A stretch of DNA of 14,559 nt, taken from contig JAEZXM010000438.1 in NCBI GenBank assembly GCA_023419875.1, positions 1 to 14,559 of the forward strand, in the 5' to 3' direction. How positions within the stretch are numbered: position 1 is the stretch's first letter; each line of letters begins with the position of its first letter. Made by a program: the position numbers and the translations under genes. Below, piece after piece: positions 7,548 through 12,317 of this stretch. The DNA is from Pseudomonadota bacterium. GTDB taxonomy: Bacteria; Myxococcota; Myxococcia; Myxococcales; Anaeromyxobacteraceae. The notes under the pieces were generated by a model. The model did no database searches. It was not told where the DNA came from and worked only from the letters and a program-made list of their open reading frames with translations.

Positions 7548-7553
7548 AGTATA
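7548..7553 (-). promoter_or_regulatory. Possible -10 box for the EF-G paralogue in the divergent region
   Basis: Read on the minus strand, 7553-7548 is TATACT, five of six matches to the TATAAT consensus in a very GC-rich 82-bp divergent gap. It lies 65 bp upstream of the EF-G start. I see no good -35 at 16-18 bp. On the plus strand the overlapping TATACG (7550-7555) could serve the DTW gene at 7566 with almost no leader. Both are weak. Confidence 0.25.
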
Positions 7554-7565
7554 CGATGCTCCGCC

Positions 7566-8198
7566 GTGCGGAACCTCTGCACACGCTGCCTCCGCCCCCG
7601 CGCGCTCTGCCTCTGCGACGGGCTCGTCCCGGCGCCGTCGCGCACGCGGGTGCTCATCCTCCAGCACCCGCGGGAGGCGCGGCTCGCCATCTGCAGCGCC
7701 TGGCTCGCGCGGGTGGCGCTCGAGAACGCCGAGCTGCACCAAGCGGTGGACCTCGACGCCCACCCCCGGGTGCGCGCCATCGCGGACGACCCGGGTGCCG
7801 CGCTCCTCTATCCCGGCGAAGGCGTCGCGCCGGCCGCCTCCCGGGCAGGGGCGCCGCCGAGCTGGCTCGTGGTGGTGGACGGTACCTGGCACCAGGCCGA
7901 ACGGATGATCGGCCGGAGCCGGATCCTCTCGGCGCTGCCCAGACTCTCCGTCGAGCCGGACGGTGGGACCGGGTACGACGATCTGCGCCGTGAGCCGGAG
8001 GCGCACTGCCTCTCGACGCTGGAGGCGGTGGCGCTCGCCCTCGGGGCGATCGAGGGCGATCCCGCGCGGTTCGAGCCGATGCGCGAGGCCTTCCGGAGGA
8101 TGGTCGCCCAGCAGCTCGAGTGCGCGCGGGGCGCGCGGCGCAACCCGCGGCACCGTCCGGGGCGCGGGAAGTCGAGGACGGGCACGTTATCCGGCTGA
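7566..8198 (+). CDS. DTW-domain tRNA-uridine aminocarboxypropyltransferase (TapT/YfiP-like)
   Basis: A 210-aa DTW-domain protein. Characterised members (E. coli TapT/YfiP, human DTWD1/2) transfer the 3-amino-3-carboxypropyl group from S-adenosylmethionine to a uridine in tRNA, giving acp3U. The sequence has an N-terminal zinc-type cluster C-x2-C-x6-C-x-C (Cys5, 8, 15, 17), the VLILQHPREA segment (29-38), the signature DGTW (105-108) in VVVDGTWHQAERM, and the LSTLEA motif (149-154). Together these cover the family's conserved core. The C-terminal 22 residues are rich in Arg/Lys and may help bind RNA (inference). GTG at 7566 is the only plausible start before the zinc cluster. It has no clear Shine-Dalgarno, so the start is less certain than the family. 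The AsmA gene follows 32 bp later on the same strand, so they may be co-transcribed, but no shared function is obvious. Confidence 0.9.
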   Translation: MRNLCTRCLRPRALCLCDGLVPAPSRTRVLILQHPREARLAICSAWLARVALENAELHQAVDLDAHPRVRAIADDPGAALLYPGEGVAPAASRAGAPPSWLVVVDGTWHQAERMIGRSRILSALPRLSVEPDGGTGYDDLRREPEAHCLSTLEAVALALGAIEGDPARFEPMREAFRRMVAQQLECARGARRNPRHRPGRGKSRTGTLSG

Positions 8199-8230
8199 CA
8201 AGCCATCGGCGCGCCCTTACCCTCCCGAGC

Positions 8231-10846
8231 ATGAGCGAGCCGGGAAAGAGGCGCTGGCCGAAGGTGCTCGGGATCGTCGTCGGGGTCCTTCTGGCCCTGA
8301 TCGTCGTGGGCGTGCTGATCCTGGATCGCGTCCTCCTCCGGGTCGCGAAGGACCAGGCCGCGAAGCTCTCGACCGAGCTCCGGCGGCCGATCGCGATCGA
8401 AGGGGTGTCCACCCGGATCTGGGGCGGGCTCGGGGCCAAGGTCACCGGCCTCTCCGTGGGTGCCGGGCCGGACGAGAGCGTGCCCTTGCTGGAGCTCCGT
8501 CGGGCGGAGGTCTCGCCGTCCCTCTGGCGCCTGATCCGGAGCGGTGGGGACGAGATCGCCATCGACGAGGTCGTGGTCGAGGGGCTGCGGGTGAACGTCG
8601 AGAAGCTCCGGGACGGCACCACGAACCTGGAGCGCCTCTCGAAGCGGCTCGAGGAGCGGAGCGCGGCCGAGCCGGCGCCCGAAAAGCCCGAGGAGCCGGC
8701 GCCGGAGGAAGCGCAGCCGCCCCCCGCCCTGGAGATCGGCCGGGCGGCGCTCGAGAACGCCCGGATCGCCTTCCTCGACCGCACGGTCCAGGGGGCGAAG
8801 GAGCTCTTCGTCGACGACCTCGACGCCGAGGTCCGCGATCTCAAGGTCGGCGAGCCGCTCGAGCTCCGCGTCAAGGCGGCCGTGCTCGCGGACCGGCAGA
8901 ACCTCGATCTCACGGTCAAGGCGGCGCCGCTGCCCCGGACCCTCGTGCCCACGCCGGAGCAGGTGGTGCTGAAGGTGCAGCCGATCGACCTCGGCCCGCT
9001 GGCACCCTTCCTGCCGAAGGACGTCGGCCTCCAAGGTGGCCGCTTCCAGGCCGACCTCGACGCCGACCTCGGCGCAGCGGTACCGGGCGGCGAGGGCAAG
9101 ACCCGGGTGGTCGGCGGGTTCCAGGCGAGCGAGCTGGTCTTCGCCGGGCAGGCGCCCGGGAAGCGGCTCGACGCCTCGTTCGCCGCCGACGTGACCGCCG
9201 ATCTCGAGGCGGGCGATCTCGATCTCGGCAAGCTCGAGCTCGTGGTCGGACCGGCGGCGCTCGTCGGGAAGGGTCGTGCCTCCGGGCTCCGCGGCCAGGA
9301 ACCAAGAGTTCAGGGGCTGGAGATCACCTCGCGCGATCTCGACCCCGCCGCCATCGCCGAGGTCTACCCGCCGCTCCGCCGGCACATGGGCGGGGCGGTG
9401 GTCGAAGGGCCCATCGGGCTCTCGCTGCGCGGAAGCGGCTCCGCCGCGGCCCAGCGCCTCGAGCTCCGCGTGGACCTCGGTCCGGTCCGGCTCGCCGTGC
9501 CGAAGCAGCTCGAGAAGGCCGCGGGCGCGCCGATGGTCCTCGCCGCCACGGCGGACGCGGAGCAGGGCGGGAGGATCACCCTCGACGCCAGCGCGAACCT
9601 CGCCGGCGTGGACCTCCGCCCCGGCGGCGCGCTCGCCAAGAAGCCCGGCGATCCTCTCTCCGTGAACCTGAGCGGTGCGCTCGCCCAGCCGTCCGGCGGC
9701 GTCGAGGTCACGCTCTCGCGCCTCGCCGTGAACCTCCTCGGTGACACGCTGGCGGGGAAGGGCCACGTCGCCGTGGCCGGGACGGGCAAGGCGAAGACCA
9801 CGAAGTTCGACGCCGAGCTCTCCGGGGAGAAGCTCGACCTGGATCGGCTCCTCGTCGAGGGGCCCGCCGAGAAGGAGACGAAGAAGGAGGAGCCGGCCCC
9901 GAAGTCCGACCCCGCCGCCTTCGCCGGCCTCTCCGGCGAGGCCCGGCTCCGGCTCGGCCTCCTCAAGGTGAAGGGCGTCGAGGCGCGGAACGTGCTCGCG
10001 CTCGTCAAGGTGAAGGACGACCTGGTCACGCTGGAGCAGGCCCGGCTCCAGGCGTTCGGGGGCTCGGTCGATGCGGCCGGGACCAGGGTCCGGCTCGCCC
10101 ACCCCGAGGAGCCGTTCAAGGTCGTCACCAAGATGAAGGGCGTCGCAGCCGAACAGGCGCTCGGGCTTATCAGCAAGCAGAAGCTCCTCTCCGGGACGCT
10201 CGACATGGACCTCGACCTGAACGGCCCAGGGCTCGACAAGGCGTCCGTCCTGAAGCAGCTCTCCGGGGTCCTCGAGGGCGAGATCCGGGGCGGCGCCTTT
10301 CACGGTACGGACCTGGTCTCGGGCGTGGCGGGCCCGCTCGCCGCCAAGCTGCCCTTCATGAAGAAGCCGGCCGCGGGGAAGAGCACCAGCCTGGGCAAGC
10401 AGCTCCCCTTCGGCCTCGAGATCCGCGATGGGGTGGCGAAGCTCTCGAAGGCGATCGAGTTCGAGACGGGGCAAGGGAAGGTGGCGCTCGACGGCGGCGG
10501 AGGCATCGGGCTCGACGGCTCGCTGCGGTTGCCCGCGACGATCAGCCTTGCGCCCGACTTCGTCGCGAAGCTCACGGGCGGACGGGTGAAGCCGGACGCG
10601 CCACTGCCGCTCTCCCTCCGGATCGTCGGACCGGCCACGAGCCCGCGCCTCGACGGGCTGAACGTGAACGCCGCGGCCAAGACGCTCGCCGCCCAGGCGG
10701 CGACGGGATCGATCGGCAAGGCGCTGGGGCTGGGCGCGGGCGGGGAGGAGACGAAGGACGGCGCGAAGCAGGGCGAGAAGCAGGACCCGAAGAAGCGAGT
10801 GGAGGAGGAGGCAGCCAAGCGGCTCAAGGGGTTGCTCGGGAGGTGA
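8231..10846 (+). CDS. AsmA-family inner-membrane-anchored envelope protein
   Basis: An 871-aa protein with a short basic N-terminus (MSEPGKRRWPK), one transmembrane segment (about 12-32) and a large, probably periplasmic body. This is the topology of AsmA-family proteins, which resemble bridge-like lipid-transfer proteins and act in outer-membrane biogenesis. The clearest family mark is near residues 656-695: LDMDLDLNGPGLDKASVLKQLSG.LEGEIRGGAFHGTDL, the classical AsmA C-terminal 'G-G-L-L-G-G-I-G-D-L' pattern. The body is made of repeated beta-strand stretches. Two low-complexity Pro/Glu/Lys linkers interrupt it (about 145-166 and 547-562), and the last ~33 residues are a highly charged helix (EETKDGAKQGEK...LKGLLGR). 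ATG 8231 is chosen because it begins just before the membrane segment; upstream in-frame starts lie inside the DTW gene. No strong ribosome site is visible (CCCGAGC before the ATG). The specific substrate is unknown. Confidence 0.87.
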   Translation: MSEPGKRRWPKVLGIVVGVLLALIVVGVLILDRVLLRVAKDQAAKLSTELRRPIAIEGVSTRIWGGLGAKVTGLSVGAGPDESVPLLELRRAEVSPSLWRLIRSGGDEIAIDEVVVEGLRVNVEKLRDGTTNLERLSKRLEERSAAEPAPEKPEEPAPEEAQPPPALEIGRAALENARIAFLDRTVQGAKELFVDDLDAEVRDLKVGEPLELRVKAAVLADRQNLDLTVKAAPLPRTLVPTPEQVVLKVQPIDLGPLAPFLPKDVGLQGGRFQADLDADLGAAVPGGEGKTRVVGGFQASELVFAGQAPGKRLDASFAADVTADLEAGDLDLGKLELVVGPAALVGKGRASGLRGQEPRVQGLEITSRDLDPAAIAEVYPPLRRHMGGAVVEGPIGLSLRGSGSAAAQRLELRVDLGPVRLAVPKQLEKAAGAPMVLAATADAEQGGRITLDASANLAGVDLRPGGALAKKPGDPLSVNLSGALAQPSGGVEVTLSRLAVNLLGDTLAGKGHVAVAGTGKAKTTKFDAELSGEKLDLDRLLVEGPAEKETKKEEPAPKSDPAAFAGLSGEARLRLGLLKVKGVEARNVLALVKVKDDLVTLEQARLQAFGGSVDAAGTRVRLAHPEEPFKVVTKMKGVAAEQALGLISKQKLLSGTLDMDLDLNGPGLDKASVLKQLSGVLEGEIRGGAFHGTDLVSGVAGPLAAKLPFMKKPAAGKSTSLGKQLPFGLEIRDGVAKLSKAIEFETGQGKVALDGGGGIGLDGSLRLPATISLAPDFVAKLTGGRVKPDAPLPLSLRIVGPATSPRLDGLNVNAAAKTLAAQAATGSIGKALGLGAGGEETKDGAKQGEKQDPKKRVEEEAAKRLKGLLGR

Positions 10847-10887
10847 GGCCAATCCGCGGCCGCCGTGCCCGGCGCCGGAACGAAGCA

Positions 10888-10924
10888 CGGCCGCTCGTGG
10901 CGAGGTCCTCGTCCCGAGCGGCCG
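10888..10924. terminator. Nested hairpin between AsmA and the convergent small gene
   Basis: CGGCCGCTCG (10888-10897) pairs perfectly with CGAGCGGCCG (10915-10924), and inside the loop CGAGG (10901-10905) pairs with CCTCG (10907-10911). It lies 41 bp after the AsmA stop and 22 bp from the end of the minus-strand 75-aa gene, so it could terminate both. There is no T-run. Confidence 0.5.
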
Positions 10925-10946
10925 GGTGATGTGCGGGCGTGAGGCC

Positions 10947-11174
10947 TTACTTCTTCGCCACCTGGCGGCCCTTCTCGTCCGCTCTCGCCTGATCCTGCTG
11001 GGCCTTCCGGTCCTGCTGCGCCTGTGCCTTGGCCTCGTCGGCCTTCTGCGCGTGGGCGACGGTGGCCGGTTCGGTCTTGGCGTCGGCGTTGGTCTGCTTG
11101 AGCCCGCAGGCGAGCGCGGGCGTTGCGATTGCCGCCGCTCCCAGCACGGCTGCCGCGCGCAGTAGAAGCTTCAT
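10947..11174 (-). CDS. Small exported, highly charged alpha-helical protein (75 aa)
   Basis: Not recognised as a named family. The ATG (11174-11172) has GAGGAGAG just upstream on the minus strand, which favours it over a longer upstream reading. Residues 1-22 are a signal peptide (MKLLLRAAAVLGAAAIATPALA) followed by Cys23. ALA-C could be cut by signal peptidase I or, since A-L-A-C resembles a lipobox, be a lipidation site. The 50-residue mature part is almost entirely Lys, Ala, Gln, Asp, Glu and Arg (KADEAKAQAQQDRKAQQDQ...), with no aromatic residues. It is predicted to be one long polar helix or coiled coil in the periplasm. A structural or lipoprotein-spacer role is possible but unproven. 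Stop is TAA at 10949-10947. Neighbours do not suggest a function. Confidence 0.7.
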   Translation of the reverse strand: MKLLLRAAAVLGAAAIATPALACGLKQTNADAKTEPATVAHAQKADEAKAQAQQDRKAQQDQARADEKGRQVAKK

Positions 11175-11228
11175 GGGACTCTCCTCGCCGGCGGGGTTGG
11201 GGCGTGCCGGCTCCTGATCGATGGTGAG

Positions 11229-11252
11229 GCCCGGGCCCGGGCGCAATCGCCC
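11229..11252 (-). terminator. GC-rich dyad after the hemerythrin-like gene
   Basis: GCCCGGGCCCGGGC (11229-11242) is a perfect 14-bp palindrome. Overlapping it, GGGCG-CAAT-CGCCC (11239-11252) forms a clean 5-bp stem with a 4-nt loop. The block lies about 52 bp downstream of the hemerythrin-like stop on the minus strand and upstream of the 75-aa gene, the position expected for a terminator. Confidence 0.35.
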
Positions 11253-11304
11253 AAGCCCGGCGGGCCCGAGAGGGGGTGAGCGGTGGTTTACGGGATCGCG
11301 GAGC

Positions 11305-11682
11305 TCAGGCGCCGAGATCGCGGTCCGTCCGGGCGTGCGCGGAGAGCCAGTCGGGGATCCACCGCTCCGGCCGGAGCGCCGAGAGCCCGCTCGCGTCGCC
11401 GCGTGAGGCGAGGGCCACGAGCGCTCCCAGGTCGGCGAGGAACCGATCGTGCTCGCGCGCGTGGCGGACGAGGCTCGGCGCCTTCTGATCGCGCAGCCGG
11501 CGCTCCTCGGCCTCGAACTGCTCGCGGGCGGTGGCGAGGAGCTGCTGGGCGAGCCGCGCGAGCTCGCCGGGCTTCCCTTCCCCCACCGCCGAGACGAGCC
11601 GCTCCGCGTCCCGGAGCATCGTTTTGCGCAGGCCGTCGATCTTGCCGTCCGGGCAGGTGACGGAGGACCACTCTTGGTTCAT
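11305..11682 (-). CDS. Hemerythrin-like (HHE) protein lacking the His ligands of one iron
   Basis: A 125-aa protein with the size and helix pattern of a single-domain bacteriohemerythrin, a four-helix bundle that binds a diiron centre and O2 or related ligands. Start ATG 11682-11680 follows GGGAGAGG. The matching core is QFEAEERRLRDQKAPSLVRHAREHDRFLADL (55-85), equivalent to the family's HFxxEExxM...P....HxxxHxxF. WLSAHARTDRDL (112-123) corresponds to WLxxHIxxxD. Present are Glu59, His74, His78, His116 and an Asp (120 or 122). Missing are the His of the N-terminal IDxQH motif (here IDGLR, Arg19) and of HFxxE (here Gln55). The spacings Arg19-Gln55 (36), Gln55-Glu59 (4), Glu59-His74 (15) and His74-His78 (4) fit the family, so the alignment is credible. 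The lost residues are exactly the two terminal His ligands of one iron. It could bind a single metal, or be a degenerate fold. Functional assignment is tentative. Confidence 0.68.
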   Translation of the reverse strand: MNQEWSSVTCPDGKIDGLRKTMLRDAERLVSAVGEGKPGELARLAQQLLATAREQFEAEERRLRDQKAPSLVRHAREHDRFLADLGALVALASRGDASGLSALRPERWIPDWLSAHARTDRDLGA

Positions 11683-11711
11683 GCGCCTCTCCCGGTGATT
11701 TCTGCGACGGA

Positions 11712-11740
11712 GGGTATTCGGTGCAGCGCGGAGGAGACAA
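11712..11740 (-). promoter_or_regulatory. Possible promoter of the hemerythrin-like gene
   Basis: On the minus strand TTGTCT (11740-11735) is followed by 17 bp and ATACCC (11717-11712); one base earlier the spacing is 16 bp with AATACC. A start near 11705 would give a leader of about 23 nt carrying the GGGAGAGG ribosome site. The -10 resembles the ATACCC of the lipoprotein promoter at 2436. Match quality is moderate, so this is only a candidate. Confidence 0.3.
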
Positions 11741-11755
11741 GTCCCCAAGGTGCTC

Positions 11756-11782
11756 GGAAAACGCTGTAGGACAGCGGTTTCC
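11756..11782. promoter_or_regulatory. 27-bp dyad upstream of the hemerythrin-like gene, possible operator
   Basis: The arms GGAAAACGCTGT (11756-11767) and ACAGCGGTTTCC (11771-11782) pair at 11 of 12 positions around the spacer AGG. The element is less GC-rich than its surroundings and ends 16 bp upstream of the putative -35 of the hemerythrin-like gene. I do not recognise the half-site. It could be an activator or repressor site, or a stable hairpin in a longer transcript. Confidence 0.5.
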
Positions 11783-11827
11783 CCGCACACACCTCCTCGA
11801 GGGCGGTATCCGCTGGGTGAACGCGAG

Positions 11828-11862
11828 GCCGCGGCGCGAGGCGCCTCTGTAGGTGCCGCGGC
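11828..11862 (-). terminator. Nested palindromic hairpin after the 78-aa lipoprotein gene
   Basis: Two copies of the self-palindrome GCCGCGGC (11828-11835 and 11855-11862) flank a 10-bp palindrome GAGGCGCCTC (11838-11847). Paired with each other, the copies form an 8-bp stem closing a loop that contains the inner palindrome. It begins 6 bp after the lipoprotein stop on the minus strand, a position typical of a terminator. No T-run follows. Confidence 0.4.
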
Positions 11863-11868
11863 GCCCCG

Positions 11869-12105
11869 CTACTTGGGAACGGGGGCGTGGAAGGCGGCCA
11901 CCTCCTCCGGGCTGGGCGCGGGCTCCGCGGGCCCGAAGTCCGCCGCAGGGGGCGGTTCGGCGGGATCCGGGAGCTTTGCCAGGGCGAGCTCGATCGGGTC
12001 GGGCGGCGGCGGGACCGCGGCCTGCTCGGTGGCGGGCGCCTTCGAGCAGGCGACGGTGAAGAGGAGCGCGGCGAGGGCAGCAAGGGCAGCGTTGACGGGC
12101 TTCAT
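11869..12105 (-). CDS. Small proline/alanine-rich lipoprotein (78 aa)
   Basis: Not recognised as a named family. ATG (12105-12103) is preceded on the minus strand by GGAG with eight bases between, a usable ribosome site. Residues 1-19 form a lipoprotein signal peptide with a hydrophobic AALAALAALLF core and a lipobox-like T-V-A-C with Cys20. The ~58-residue mature part is poor in hydrophobic residues and rich in Pro, Ala and Glu (AVPPPPDP, LPDPAEPPPAADFGPAEPAPSPEE), so it is probably disordered and tethered to a membrane. Its role is unknown. The stop is TAG at 11871-11869, followed by a nested hairpin. It is divergent from the GH57 gene across a 212-bp gap. The 186-bp gap to the hemerythrin-like gene holds the hairpin, a dyad and a possible promoter, so these two are probably separate transcripts. 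Confidence 0.72.
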   Translation of the reverse strand: MKPVNAALAALAALLFTVACSKAPATEQAAVPPPPDPIELALAKLPDPAEPPPAADFGPAEPAPSPEEVAAFHAPVPK

Positions 12106-12244
12106 GTTTTCACTCCGTGAGAGTCGGTTCGGTCCATCACTGGGACCTCGAGCCCGGGAGTGCACCCTGCGTGCCGCGTGCTCGAGCGGGCGCGCGCTCC
12201 GGAATCCAGGGCGGAAGCGGCCGTCCGCCGGCGCGAGGCGCGCG

Positions 12245-12278
12245 CCGTGTCGAGCGAGACACGAGCGCGTGCCGTGTC
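12245..12278. repeat. Repeated GCCGTGTC element in the 212-bp divergent gap before the GH57 gene
   Basis: GCCGTGTC occurs at 12245-12252 and 12271-12278 in direct orientation, and an inverted GACACG (12258-12263) pairs with the first copy (CGTGTC-GAGCGA-GACACG, 12246-12263). It lies 40-73 bp upstream of the GH57 start and could be a regulator site. In sequence this GC-rich such short repeats also arise by chance. The rest of the gap (12106-12317) holds nothing else I can name. Confidence 0.25.
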
Positions 12279-12317
12279 CGGCGGGCGGCGTCCCGGTGCC
12301 CCGGCTAGGATGATCCC

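Noticed and set aside
4785..8153. 1122-codon minus-strand frame ending in the barrel protein
   Set aside because: Only its last 163 codons (signal peptide plus barrel) are real; the upstream part is Arg/Ala/Pro-rich and overlaps the EF-G paralogue in another frame.
8500..10800. Arg/Pro/Ala-rich open frames on both strands across the AsmA gene as possible overlapping genes
   Set aside because: These are composition artefacts of high GC; none has a ribosome site plus recognisable domain, while the AsmA frame has a membrane anchor and family motif.
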